A DNA stretch of 64,000 bases from Undaria pinnatifida (GCA_012845835.1 JABAKD010000029.1:1742970-1806969); one strand, 5' to 3'; positions 50,401 to 54,189 are shown, numbered from the stretch's first letter. Numbers and translations: made by a program. The notes: a model not told the origin generated them from the letters alone.

Positions 50401-50767
50401 GGGCGGGGGGGGGTTACGATGAGCGAGCGAACAGCATCACCGGTAGACTACGGGTAGACAACCCCGTACAAGCATGTACAAAAATACAGTACCTGGTACA
50501 CAGTACCACAGCACCAGAGCATGCGCGAGCATCACGCTGCTTGCAAAGACAAGTTTCGTCGAAGTTATCGGTCTCCTAGCTCAAGCGTCTTTTGTACTTT
50601 TTTTTAAAGCTCAATTGTCTTCCTGCCTTCCCCTGCTTTTCCGCTGTCTACCCCGGCCCGTCCCTGTTTTTGCGAAATTTATCCTTGTCAGCGGTTTGGT
50701 CACGTGGCACCTGAGCTACTCGCGCATCTTGCCAACCGTCATGGCCATGTTGCGGTTGGAAGAGTGA
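19179..50767 (+). CDS. DUF726/TMCO4-like alpha/beta hydrolase, 13-exon gene
   Basis: The exons are 19179-20432, 22887-22958, 24827-24862, 26210-26301, 35423-35654, 35764-35903, 37124-38339, 43710-43843, 45129-45222, 45779-45904, 48043-48152, 49794-49952 and 50692-50767. They sum to 3,741 nt (1,246 aa plus stop) with no frame conflict. Seen: [12 protein letters not shown] near residue 390, hydrophobic Gly/Ala segments near 455-555, GYKMTRR, FHFLPL and CIPGW, then SWEALP, VLVWES, DDPWGVA, GFSMG (Ser about 1128), GTPVG, SRDW (Asp about 1189), VENLDL and TWHLSY (His about 1228). Known: this order is that of DUF726 proteins such as animal TMCO4, which are membrane-associated and carry a Ser-Asp-His type hydrolase fold; the substrate is not established. 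Inferred: a functional membrane-associated hydrolase. Odd points are the roughly 405-residue low-complexity insert in exon 7 and a gene span of 31.6 kb. The N-terminus and any upstream exon are uncertain. Confidence 0.88.
20706..21445 (+). pseudogene. Decayed tandem copies of the exon 1 donor region
   Basis: The last bases of exon 1 and the first of intron 1 (tttcttggaagcaggtggg at about 20420) recur almost exactly at 20708, and with changes at about 21330 (ttattggaagctggttggc) and 21415 (tttcttggaagctggtgaa). Each copy is followed by a T-rich stretch and by gga/agg-rich sequence, as after the real donor. None can extend the protein usefully. These look like tandem duplications of the exon-intron boundary. 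Confidence 0.7.
20900..21190 (+). repeat. Dispersed repeat shared with 60944-61100
   Basis: The ordered modules are ATCCTCC-GG, TAGCTCACCACACTTCCACG, TATTTTCATA, CGTCGTGTGTCGATTTAAC, AGTTGCTTTCGCA and CTGGCGCACCCTTCGG. Confidence 0.8.
21590..21865 (+). repeat. Dispersed repeat (see 10400-10650)
   Basis: TTTGTTTTCTGAATGACGGG, AAGATCGTCGGAAATTCGA and GCGCCTCTATCGTAGCATG occur in the same order as at 10430-10650, with an insertion in the middle. Confidence 0.65.
22887..22958 (+). CDS. TMCO4-like gene exon 2
   Basis: This exon has 24 codons beginning [15 protein letters not shown]. It is flanked by acceptor atatgttag| and donor cag|gtgaat, both phase 0. Joined to exon 1 it reads [18 protein letters not shown], which resembles the Trp-containing helix followed by an acidic helix in DUF726 proteins. 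It sits alone between a GC-rich intron and the hexamer satellite. Confidence 0.78.
22968..24575. repeat. GATAGC/GGTAGC hexanucleotide satellite, intron 2
   Basis: A near-continuous array of GATAGC, GGTAGC, GTTAGC and GATATC hexamers fills most of 23181-24255, with outlying patches at 22968-23026 and 24528-24575. A sub-block at 23640-23930 has a higher-order unit of about 30 bp ending in TCSTTCGCG. The array has no stop codons in some frames, so it produces long Ala/Ile/Val or Leu/Ser open frames that are not genes. Confidence 0.95.
24299..24410 (+). repeat. Dispersed repeat with CACTCGCGCGAGTG palindrome
   Basis: The segment interrupts the satellite and resembles 47089-47185: cac-cagg-ttgg, a CGCGAGTGA palindrome or its remnant, a GTTGGGCGATTTTTTTGG-like stretch, then gcagcgtagct. 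A third related palindrome is at 46597-46618. Confidence 0.5.
24827..24862 (+). CDS. TMCO4-like gene exon 3 (36-nt microexon)
   Basis: This exon has 12 codons, [12 protein letters not shown], between acceptor ccaaacag| and donor aag|gtaaga, phase 0 on both sides. It supplies the basic-aromatic lead-in to the first hydrophobic segment ([13 protein letters not shown]), as in DUF726 relatives. A 36-nt exon could be missed by automated prediction. Skipping it would keep the frame. Confidence 0.75.
24863..26209 (+). other. Intron 3 (1.35 kb)
   Basis: This phase-0 intron is an AGGAATRYGTGTAGGA-like low-complexity stretch (24890-25130) followed by the minisatellite at 25437-25745 and T-rich sequence before the exon 4 acceptor. 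No coding potential was recognised. Confidence 0.65.
25437..25945 (+). repeat. 23-bp minisatellite (GTGTAGGTTTTACCCTCGGGTAT) decaying downstream
   Basis: About 13 units of 22-23 bp with core GGTTTTACCCTCGGGTAT lie at 25437-25745, followed by degenerate units to 25945. The core contains a CCCTCGGGTA half of the GGTACCCGGGTA-type palindromes seen elsewhere (20810, 21230, 52090, 53680). Confidence 0.9.
26210..26301 (+). CDS. TMCO4-like gene exon 4, first hydrophobic segment
   Basis: This exon encodes [23 protein letters not shown], the Gly-rich hydrophobic segment ending in the GGVAAP motif typical of the DUF726 membrane region. The acceptor is ttcctatcag| (phase 0) and the donor is gg|gtacgt (phase 2). 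The split Gly codon is completed by the first base of exon 5. Confidence 0.87.
26525..27290 (+). repeat. Dispersed 460-bp element, forward copy (family E)
   Basis: The sequence runs from CCCTCCCCTCACC through an AACATCACCCTGTTGACC block, GGAGTCGCCGACCTAT, CTTAATGAGGAC, CGATCGGAGTATCACGCACAG and CGATCTCACAGCTGGAGTG. A partial and a nearly full unit lie in tandem. Inverse copies are at 32598-32990 and 34370-34800, and a further forward copy is at 60785-61640. No ORF or obvious terminal repeat was found, so its class is unknown. Confidence 0.75.
27291..28333 (+). other. Degenerate repeat fragments
   Basis: 27300-27370 resembles the 13900-14040 SINE body (CCCTCCCAGTAGTA and GGTCACATAGCGGGCCCTCC). 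27500-27845 is a degraded tRNA-like SINE (TGGGTTCAAAATCC, then GTGCATACTC). A GATGAT run is at 28028-28050. The rest is unassigned. Confidence 0.5.
28334..28713 (+). repeat. 375-bp segment nearly identical to 944-1317
   Basis: Both start in a TGTGTGTG run followed by TTCTTCACATTAAACCG and continue through CGTCGACATCCAGCACACCC and a long AAACAAAAACAAAA tract to GAAACAACCCAACCG. Only scattered differences and A-tract length changes are seen over the whole stretch, which points to recent copying. Confidence 0.9.
28868..29600 (+). repeat. Direct duplication of a pyrimidine-rich segment
   Basis: CTACTAGTCGGCCTGGTACC and about 150 bp after it occur at 28871-29040 and again at 29428-29575, with CCGCGGTYTCCCTTCTA in both. 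The purine-rich stretch between them carries ATAAATAAATAA. Confidence 0.8.
29640..30310 (+). repeat. Second copy of the 1-900 element (uninterrupted)
   Basis: GTTCATTCGGGG-GGAGCGCAAAAGCGGCAG matches 37-67. The sequence from about 29710 (TTTAATGTTTTATTTT, then CTTATAATGCCGGT, TTCTTGCAGCCTTTC) matches 490-900. The MITE present at 69-478 is absent here. It continues into a reverse copy of the TGTCCGTGCTGATTC repeat. Confidence 0.75.
30320..30790 (+). repeat. Family B repeat copies
   Basis: The CATGGCCAAATCACC, TTTGTGACCACAGAGCTCGT and GTGTTGTCTTCACAT-AAACCG modules seen at 8170-9010 recur here in two partial units. No protein-coding potential was recognised. Confidence 0.65.
30803..31105 (+). 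mobile_element. tRNA-derived SINE, about 300 bp (family D)
   Basis: The 5' head is CCGGTCGCCCCGGTGGCGTA with an A-box-like TGGCGTATCAGG and a B-box-like GAGTTCGAATCC about 45 bp apart, as in a tRNA promoter. The unrelated body follows (CTTGCGGAAAGCGCGAGAGC, CCTATGCGCGATAAA), ending near GAAGTGTGCGAAAAAA. It lies in intron 4 on the sense strand. Confidence 0.8.
31130..32261 (+). other. Intron 4 segment, mostly unassigned
   Basis: 31400-31625 holds two TGCACCACCTTGCGTGCGTG-like repeats with a family B module (CGTGCCGAAGTC, TGGTGACAGACTACGAAAC). 31730-31860 has two direct repeats of AAGGCGGTC-like sequence with ACTCGCTTGATGCGACTG. Nothing coding was recognised. Confidence 0.5.
32262..32555 (+). 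mobile_element. tRNA-derived SINE copy (family D)
   Basis: It has the same head, B-box-like GAGTTCGAGTCC, body and GAAGTGTAAAAA tail as the 30803 copy. It abuts a reverse family E element at its 3' end. Confidence 0.8.
32598..33080 (-). repeat. Family E element, reverse copy
   Basis: It starts CACTCCAGCTGTGAGATCGA on the + strand and runs through the complement of the family E modules to CAAGTGAGTCCTGTAGGTCG and the GACGTGGGGGCCTG block, followed by a second CACTCCAGCTGTGAGATCGA at about 33040. Confidence 0.75.
33118..33425 (-). mobile_element. tRNA-derived SINE copy (family D), reverse
   Basis: On the minus strand the head reads GTCGCCCCGGTGGCGCATCA with B-box-like GAGTTCGAGCCC. The poly(A) tail appears on the + strand as a T run at about 33112-33127. 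The flanks belong to family E sequence on both sides, so it is nested. Confidence 0.8.
33553..33884. repeat. Large inverted repeat (two ~140-bp arms, ~45-bp spacer)
   Basis: The arm at 33553-33695 (TGACGGGGATGACGCGGACG, CTTTGAGGCTGCTGGCCTCG, GTCAGCTATGTTGCTG) is matched in reverse complement at 33743-33884 with about 10-15% differences. The arms are GC-rich and could encode [19 protein letters not shown], so they may be a gene fragment copied and inverted. The transcript of the host gene would fold here into a long hairpin. Confidence 0.85.
34370..34800 (-). repeat. Family E element, second reverse copy
   Basis: It has the same module order as 32598-32990, from CACTCCAGCTGTGAGATCGA through TCAACAGGGTGATGTTGGTC to AAGGACGTGGGGGCCTGGG, then AACTATAAACCC and GTACAACCAGTGAGGAG. 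Confidence 0.75.
34840..35422 (+). other. End of intron 4
   Basis: This stretch contains two degenerate direct repeats of GGCTAGAAAGATAATGACGTGATATCA with GGTGGGGCGTTTGAACAA, at 34970-35070 and 35108-35200, then a C-rich tract before the exon 5 acceptor. Confidence 0.5.
35423..35654 (+). CDS. TMCO4-like gene exon 5, Ala/Gly membrane region
   Basis: The exon starts after attccag| with one base that completes a Gly codon. It continues [17 protein letters not shown], a long Ala-rich stretch, [12 protein letters not shown] and TRRTAG. The small-residue hydrophobic helix followed by GYKM and two Arg is a DUF726 hallmark and probably lies in or on a membrane. Donor ggg|gtgagg, phase 0. Intron 5 is only 109 bp, the shortest in the gene. 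Confidence 0.9.
35764..35903 (+). CDS. TMCO4-like gene exon 6, start of hydrolase fold
   Basis: This exon encodes [29 protein letters not shown] and HDP. These correspond to the first strands of the DUF726 hydrolase domain, where relatives have EEFEFLPL and then a strand ending in a GW turn. The acceptor is tgcgcag| (phase 0) and the donor is ag|gtgagc (phase 2). Confidence 0.9.
35904..37123 (+). other. Intron 6 (1.2 kb) with GATC-rich palindromic repeats
   Basis: This phase-2 intron carries ATAGATCATATAGATC-type short palindromes at 35970-36060 and two direct copies of GACGATCTAGACCATATAGATC at 36330-36410. It has no recognised exon. The TTGATAG acceptor resembles that of exon 12. Confidence 0.7.
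37124..38339 (+). CDS. TMCO4-like gene exon 7, long low-complexity insert
   Basis: The acceptor is gttgatag|; the first base completes an Arg codon and the exon then reads [12 protein letters not shown]. It continues through Gly/Glu-rich sequence (37260-37510), about 14 five-residue TVSNG-like repeats (37651-37850), a Ser/Gly-rich stretch and an Ala run, and ends EMEGSWE at donor gag|gtgagc, phase 0. SWE joins exon 8 to give SWEALP, matching PW-AL of relatives. The two ends are conserved domain sequence and the middle is an insert of roughly 390 residues. Part of it could be an unrecognised intron. The equally long open frame on the opposite strand is a by-product of the composition. Confidence 0.72.
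38395..38660 (+). repeat. ~38-bp minisatellite, TAGTGCCGGTTGAATAGTGC
   Basis: There are about seven or eight degenerate units of TAGTGCCGGTTGAATAGTGC plus AACTGCTCTC. The motif also makes up the ends of the short element at 45270-45435. Confidence 0.85.
38661..39080 (+). other. Unassigned intron 7 segment with GAGAGGGGAAAGTG modules
   Basis: From 38940 onward several imperfect copies of GAGAGGGGAAAGTGRCGRGATGGGTTTGA occur. Similar modules recur at 41840-42050 and 42285-42345. Confidence 0.5.
39080..39295. repeat. CCCGA/TCGGG array
   Basis: Runs of CCCGACCCGACCC in both orientations alternate with short unique linkers (GTGAGAATAGAAAAC, AATATTGGAAAGC). The same composition recurs at 22520, 40500, 42430, 51190 and 57830. 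Confidence 0.85.
39430..39475. repeat. GATCA pentamer run
   Basis: Five or six tandem AGATC units (CAGATCAGATCAGATCAGAT) lie in intron 7. Confidence 0.85.
39659..39730 (+). repeat. Short telomere-like TTAGGG patch
   Basis: CTAGGGTTAGGGTTAGGGTT gives three units in the middle of an intron. A related TAGGATTAGGGTTGG is at about 39745 and another patch is at 21550. They are too short to indicate a chromosome end. Confidence 0.7.
39872..40170 (+). mobile_element. tRNA-derived SINE copy (family D)
   Basis: The head is CCGGTCGCCCCGGTGGCGCA, the B-box-like sequence is GAGTTCGAATCC, and the full body and AAAAAGAAGAAATGAGAAAA tail are present. Confidence 0.8.
40480..40745. repeat. CCCGA pentamer array
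   Basis: About 17 uninterrupted CCCGA units lie at 40548-40635, flanked by degenerate CCCGACCC segments and GAGATTTGAATACCTCCTGA-like linkers. Minus-strand reading gives Arg-Val-Gly-Ser-Gly repeats, which are not a gene. Confidence 0.92.
40985..41280 (+). mobile_element. tRNA-derived SINE copy (family D)
   Basis: It has the full head, box-like motifs and body, ending in a 14-15 A run at about 41272-41286. The 42-bp tandem repeat follows immediately. Confidence 0.8.
41287..41412 (+). repeat. 42-bp tandem repeat, three units
   Basis: AGTCGGCGACTGGCTAGTAA plus ACGTATTGTTATAATATGAGAT is repeated three times with only a few changes in the last unit. Confidence 0.92.
41413..42430 (+). other. Unassigned intron 7 segment
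   Basis: Two related stretches (41430-41520 and 41590-41690) share GTCAGGACCYACRAAAAACRCC and TATGTGGTCCTGAT-like ends. GAGAGGGGAAAGTGGC modules follow at 41840-42050 and a C-run is at 42353. No coding sequence was seen. Confidence 0.5.
42430..42625. repeat. CCCGA array
   Basis: About eight tandem CCCGA units lie at 42490-42535 with flanking CACGGGTCGG and GAGATTTTGAAAACCTTCTG linkers, the same architecture as 40480-40745. Confidence 0.88.
42626..43709 (+). other. Rest of intron 7
   Basis: 42885-43010 resembles the 3' body of the family D SINE (GGGAATACTGAA, CCTACGCGCAATAAAAATGG). C-runs and CACACA lie at 43040-43145. 43200-43620 is T-rich with ACTAACACTTGATRTTTGYGTGGGA repeated twice. No coding sequence was seen. 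Confidence 0.5.
43710..43843 (+). CDS. TMCO4-like gene exon 8
   Basis: This exon encodes [30 protein letters not shown] and then [14 protein letters not shown]. The string VLVWES followed by a helix corresponds to the second strand and helix of the DUF726 hydrolase (YxLRWES in relatives). The acceptor gggaacag| has a poor pyrimidine tract, but an in-frame stop lies just upstream (TGA at 43695) and the phase-0 match to exon 7 is exact. Donor cg|gtaaga, phase 2. Confidence 0.85.
43844..45128 (+). other. Intron 8 (1.3 kb)
   Basis: This phase-2 intron contains 43990-44170, a sense copy of the SINE-like body found on the minus strand at 13900-14140 (CGACGAGGGAAGAAAGGGCT, GATGGGATGAGAAAA). The array of exon 9 pseudo-copies follows from 44389. 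Confidence 0.7.
44389..45070 (+). pseudogene. Tandem array of six decayed exon 9 start copies
   Basis: Units near 44390, 44519, 44646, 44770, 44910 and 45023 repeat, with changes, the start of exon 9 (GCTGTGAACGAGGCCCTTAA) followed by GCACGCCGTGCAAGCAATGG and a C-run. They are preceded by the GTGTGTGCGCYTGCACCGTG-TTTTT intron end. Spacing is about 110-140 bp. Several read [13 protein letters not shown]. Most carry early stops or no donor, so I score them as pseudoexons. Confidence 0.82.
45129..45222 (+). CDS. TMCO4-like gene exon 9
   Basis: One base completes an Arg codon, then [15 protein letters not shown] and the hydrophobic [16 protein letters not shown]. This is the helix equivalent to QEALKYTxLSGLxAALxWPxxLL in relatives. 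The acceptor is tgataag| and the donor is ctg|gtgagc, phase 0. Six decayed copies of its 5' part lie upstream in intron 8. Confidence 0.88.
45270..45435. mobile_element. Short element with CTATAGTGCC terminal inverted repeats
   Basis: It starts CCCTATAGTGCCAGCGTGCG and ends GGCACTACCCAACCTGCACTATAG, with several internal inverted GCCGGCAC motifs. It lies wholly in intron 9. It is related to the 38395 minisatellite unit and to 5760-5880. Confidence 0.55.
45779..45904 (+). CDS. TMCO4-like gene exon 10, nucleophile elbow
   Basis: This exon encodes [40 protein letters not shown] and [12 protein letters not shown] are the most diagnostic DUF726 motifs. The Ser in GFSMG is the expected catalytic nucleophile. 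The acceptor is gaatcag| and the donor is aag|gtaagt, phase 0 at both ends. Confidence 0.93.
46018..46066 (+). pseudogene. Partial copy of the exon 10 3' end
   Basis: GGCTCCAGGCCAGTTACGCT plus ATTGGGTTTTCTATTGGG parallels the exon 10 end (GGCTCGAGGCCGGTAACGCT plus TTTGGGGTTTTCCATGGGG) about 155 bp downstream of it. It has lost the GFSMG reading. Confidence 0.65.
47251..47272. repeat. Perfect 22-bp CpG-rich palindrome
   Basis: GGGTCACTCGCGCGAGTGAC followed by CC is a perfect inverted palindrome. Imperfect or shorter versions lie at 46597-46618 and 24317-24330, each beside related repeat sequence. Confidence 0.85.
47700..47905 (+). repeat. Tandem duplication, ~107-bp unit
   Basis: TAGTAGGGATGCGAGGGTCT through CCTTGGCCTTGAGAGAGT occurs twice in direct order (47706-47802 and 47811-47905) with almost no differences. 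A third, diverged copy with its upstream part (CACGGCGCTTCGC, GCCTGCCTGGT) is at 51780-51935. Confidence 0.9.
48043..48152 (+). CDS. TMCO4-like gene exon 11
   Basis: This exon encodes [19 protein letters not shown] and [17 protein letters not shown]. It corresponds to the helix after the nucleophile and the next strand ending in G-PV, which follow directly in relatives. The acceptor has a good pyrimidine tract (tttttatcgtgcag|). The donor is ag|gtgcgt, phase 2. The intron starts with a GTGC tetranucleotide run. Confidence 0.9.
48930..49345 (+). repeat. ~60-bp tandem array (AAAACCCGTGCTTGTCTT)
   Basis: About seven degenerate units of AAAACCCGTGCTTGTCTTMAAATGAGCTTTCTTAAACCGTAGCCCCCATTAGGTTGR are present, diverged enough to be old. 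The array leads directly into the first decayed exon 12 copy. Confidence 0.88.
49378..49476 (+). pseudogene. Decayed exon 12 copy A
   Basis: GGAAGCGGGCGAGGAGCSCG, GTTGCGGGGAGAT and GGGATTGGTTGTTGGCGCTG parallel exon 12 bases 49797-49885. A TAA falls in the exon frame after the AGAT, and the 3' half is lost. Confidence 0.85.
49619..49660 (+). pseudogene. Decayed exon 12 copy B (5' end only)
   Basis: ATAGGTGGTAGCCGGCGAGA plus AGCGCGGTTGCGGGGAG keeps the acceptor AG and about 37 bases of exon 12, then runs into a T-rich, unrelated stretch with GGTGATTTTG. Confidence 0.85.
49794..49952 (+). CDS. TMCO4-like gene exon 12, catalytic acid region
   Basis: This exon encodes [38 protein letters not shown] and GVENLDL. 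The SRDW Asp is in the position of the conserved acid (N-Y--xDWxL in relatives), and VENLDL precedes the C-terminal His. The acceptor is tatgatag| (phase 2) and the donor is ag|gtgaga (phase 2). Three incomplete copies flank it on both sides; this is the only copy that is open end to end. Confidence 0.9.
49953..50691 (+). other. Intron 12 (739 bp)
   Basis: This phase-2 intron contains exon 12 copy C, G-rich runs at 50090-50110 and 50385-50412, and a family E fragment (CATCACGCTGCTTGCAAAGA) at about 50530. The acceptor ccttgtcag| is clear. Confidence 0.7.
50260..50345 (+). pseudogene. Decayed exon 12 copy C (3' end and donor)
   Basis: ACGTTGAGAGTTGACAACTA then GGCGTGGAAAACCCTGACTT, CAGGTGAGA and GCTGGAGGCG parallel exon 12 from about 49903 through its donor into intron 12. 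It keeps a usable donor but lacks the rest of the exon. Confidence 0.85.
50692..50767 (+). CDS. TMCO4-like gene exon 13, C-terminus
   Basis: One base completes a Ser codon, then [20 protein letters not shown] and RLEE, then TGA. TWHLSY matches the SGHLDY motif bearing the catalytic His in relatives. The protein ends about where other DUF726 proteins end. The stop codon lies in the first unit of a minisatellite formed from the end of the exon. I saw no clear polyadenylation signal. Confidence 0.88.
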
Positions 50768-50945
50768 GACGGTTATGGCCATGTTGCGGTTGGGAAGAGA
50801 CTGAAAGTGGTGGCAATGTTGCGGTTGAAAGAGTCAAACGGTTACGGCCATGTTGCGGTTGGAAGGGATGAAACGGGTGGCCATGTTGCGGTTGGTACGA
50901 GAGTGAAACGGGTGGCCATGTTACGGTTGGAAGAGTGTAACCGAT
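50735..50945 (+). repeat. Minisatellite derived from the gene's last coding bases
   Basis: Six units of 33-37 bp with core GGCCATGTTGCGGTTGGAAG are present. The first unit is the real C-terminus and stop of the hydrolase gene; the other five are 3' untranslated or downstream copies with small changes. Confidence 0.92.
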
Positions 50946-51190
50946 GAAATTTGCCGCGACCTCAGATAGAACACATTCGCCCTGGATGCTCCCTCTCATC
51001 TCTCTGTTTTTCGAGTATACTTCTTTGTTTTGAGGGCAAGGCAGGGGGTGGGGTGCCGGTACCGCGCCTCGGAAACCCAACGCGCGCGCTGTTTCTGTTT
51101 TTTCTTGCATGATGTTTTCAGTTGGGTGTGTTGTACGAGGTACGAGGGCATTTCGGGATGGGCCCACTCCTGAAAACCATTTTTTTTCAA
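50946..51190. other. Downstream flank of the hydrolase gene
   Basis: Nothing recognised. The minus-strand frame across 50739-51167 comes from the minisatellite and is not a gene. Confidence 0.4.
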
Positions 51191-51365
51191 CGGGTCATGA
51201 TCCGGCTCGGGGATCGGGTCTGAAGGTATTTAAAAAATCCGCGGGTCGAGTCGGGCCAGGTCAGGAGGTGTTGAAAATCTCACGCGTCGGGTCGGGCCGG
51301 GTCTCACCCTGGCTCGATCGGATCCGACCCGCCAGAAGAGGTCCAACCCGAGAAAAGCCCTGTCG
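51190..51365. repeat. Degenerate GACCC/GGGTC block
   Basis: GGGTCGAGTCGGGCCAGGTC, CGGGTCGGGCCGGGTC and GATCCGACCCGCC are present with GAAAATCTCACGCG-like linkers. Confidence 0.8.
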
Positions 51366-53039
51366 AAAACAAAAAAATGTTCGGCGTGCTTTGTGCGCCG
51401 TGTCGTGTTGTGTTTTTTTTTCCCACTTGTTTGACCTTTGGATGTGGCCACGTGTGGAAGCGTTGTGGGCTTTTTCTTTTTTTGCTGTTGTTGCGGTTCT
51501 GTGCTATACGGTATGCTGGCCTAGCAGCGCAACGGCTTGCCACAGCACTTTTTTGGGGGGGGTAGCTGTTTTCGTGGTGTATAATACTTGTGAGTGTTTT
51601 TTTTTTGTAAGCGGTATGCGTTTCTAATGGTAGGCAATCTCCTTCACCTTGAGTCCCACCCTCCCACCCCTCACCCTAATGCCCGCACGCAGTACAGTAC
51701 GCACACGCAGCACAGCAGCAGTGTGCCAAAACTCCGCCTCATGAGCGGTTCTTAGTATCATAGCATCCCGCTTGCCCTTCGTGCGATTCGCCGAACGCCT
51801 CACGGCGCTTCGCCGCTTGATGCACGCAATGCCTGCCTGGTCGGTGAAACCCCGACGTGCACCGTCCCGGCATTTATTGTGGGGGTGCGAGGGTCTATGG
51901 TCTCGCGACTATGACCGTGCATAAAATGAGTACACCCCCCCCCTCCCCCCCCCCCAAACACCGCCGAAATTAGTGCAATGCCGGAAACGGTAGTGCTGGT
52001 TTCTGCTACCGTCTGACGGTATCCTATACGCGGTATAAAATAGTACTCTCAGGTACTGTACCTGGGTATCATTTGGGGGGGGGGGGCAGGTGTTATACCC
52101 GGGTATACCAGGTTGCTTTCAGAGTATGTACCCTCGTACTCTACACGAGTATGAACAAACGCCACCCTTTGTGACAGTCAAGAAAAAAAGGTTATGCGAT
52201 ATGCTTGGTATAGTGTAGCCGCGGGGCAAATTGTTTCTTGGGTTGGCGTTCCCGATATGGGTGTGACGTCATGCAAAGGAATTTTTGTGTTATACCGGCC
52301 TGTGCGCCTGATCCCGTTGATCTCGTGGGTCAATCAGTTAAAGCTGTTCGGTGATTGGGCATGTTTCGGTTGAGTTTTGCGCACTACTATTGATTATTAA
52401 TGTTAATACTACCATGATGGGTTGCCTTTTTTCGGACCCTTTTGACCAGCTGCTTTTATTTTTAGCCCCTTTAAGAGTTTTGCCCACGTTTTTTGGGGGC
52501 CTTACTTGTATTTAGTGTGGGCTTTTTTGTTGTGGCAGTGGTGACAGTGACCACGGCCACAAGTTCCTACTCTAATTCCATGTAATTTCCCCAAAAAATT
52601 GTTTTTGTTGCAGTTCTTGAGCCTCTTAGCGCTGCACTCCCCAAATGGGGACAAAACACTTGGAATTAGACTAGGAAAAGCCATCGGGTTGGAAAACGGC
52701 TAAGGGGTTTTGTAGTCGCTTGCCGGGTCAGGTGTGTATATCATACTCGTACCAGTCTCGCGTTTTTTTTCCCCTCCCACGGGGTTATTTTTTGTTTTGT
52801 TTTGCCGTTTCCCCCCCCCCCCGCCCCGTTATTTTTCCTTGATTGTTTCGCGCTTTGGCTTTTGCTTCGCTCTCTGCTCTATATGTGCGTTGCGCTTCGC
52901 TGCTCTTCGTTGCGTATGAGCAGGGTTGTATTGAAGGAGTAGCAGCAGTAGTAGTCGTAGTTGTCGCCGTATTTGATCATGCATACGCGTACACTTCCTT
53001 TGTATTATTTGATGACACGCTATGGTATTAATATCGTAA
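51366..53039. other. Repeat-rich flank without recognised genes
   Basis: 51780-51935 is the diverged copy of the 47620-47905 repeat. 52040-52145 is rich in GGTATACC/GGGTATACCAGG palindromes. 52500-52690 has inverted ACTTGGAATTAGACTAGG / CTACTCTAATTCCATGTAAT modules, a MITE-like pattern also at 12170-12380, 54960-55160 and 55570-55730. Confidence 0.5.
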
Positions 53040-53310
53040 TACATCGTAGTATTTCAAGGGTGTGTTTGGGTATATATATACGCTGAAGATACCCGGGTGT
53101 CGCGGGTTTGGTATCGTTACCTGCTAGACAAACCCTTGTGAGTGGTTGATGACACGCTATTAATACCTGGTACTAGTATTTGATTGCACGCGACGTAGTA
53201 TCGCACAATATTTGTTGACACTCCGGCAGTATTTGATGACACGCTGCTATGTAGTAGTATTTGATGGGCACGCTACGGGCAGTAGTACTTGATTAACACG
53301 CTTTGCTGCC
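52950..53310 (+). repeat. Degenerate TTTGATGACACGCTA repeat
   Basis: About six irregular copies of TATTTGATGACACGCT with GTAGTA linkers occur at spacings of 30-110 bp. Confidence 0.7.
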
Positions 53311-54185
53311 GTGTGAGAAGGCGTAACGTGTACCGTGTGCTAACTCTGTGGCACTGCTTTAAAGTGTGGACGAAGTTGTAGTTGCGCTTTGATTGTATTG
53401 GTGGTGTGAATTTGTATTACATCTGTAGTATAACGTTTTCGGTGGTGGTTGCGGTGGTGGTGGCGGTGGCATATTATTTTGATTTGACAAGGAGGCATTC
53501 CCGAAACAACCATCACGGGTGGCCTTTTTTCTGTTTATTATTGTTGTGATTTGCCTGCTGCCTGAACAACGCCTGCTATCTATACGAAAGCAGCTGCAGT
53601 GTAGGAGTCTGGCGGTCTAAAAGTAGTCTTTCACACGAGTATTTCTATGGAGGGTGCTTTTGTAGGGTATACATTGTTCGGGTACCCGGGTACATTCCTG
53701 AGTATCCCCAAGTGGAGTAGGGTATACATTATGCGGGTAACCGGGTATCATTCCTGAGTACCGACTGAGTGTCACCAAAAACTCAGTAAGATGTGGTATC
53801 CGGGTAATCCCCAAGTGTAAATTCCCTACACATGCCAGTTTGGTTATAACTCCCATAGTTTGTGTATTATGGGCAGTTTAGGTGGTGTTGGGGGAGTCGT
53901 TATTGATTTTTATTTGGGTCTCGTGCTTTTTGCGTGGTGTTGGTGGTGTCATTCTTTTTTTGCCTTAGCCCCAACGTTGCCGTGCGAATCGGCCACGGTG
54001 GGCTCGGGGGGAGGCTGGAACGTGAGAGTTGCCGTTAAAGAATATTTTCCCCATTCCGTTTTGTTATCGTTTCCGCATTTTCTCCAGGGACCTGTCTTTT
54101 CGGAACTCAGATGTGGCATCACATAATATAATATTATAGCAGGCATTCCTCCACCCGATTCTTACTAGTGCGCTGGGCTGGGAGG
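53311..54185. other. Unassigned; palindromic GGGTACCCGGGTACATTCC repeats
   Basis: GTAGGGTATACATTRTKCGG, GTACCCGGGTACATTCCTGA occurs twice (53665-53710 and 53728-53765). 53930-54120 is a GC-balanced stretch with no recognised protein. Confidence 0.45.
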
Positions 54186-54189
54186 GTGC

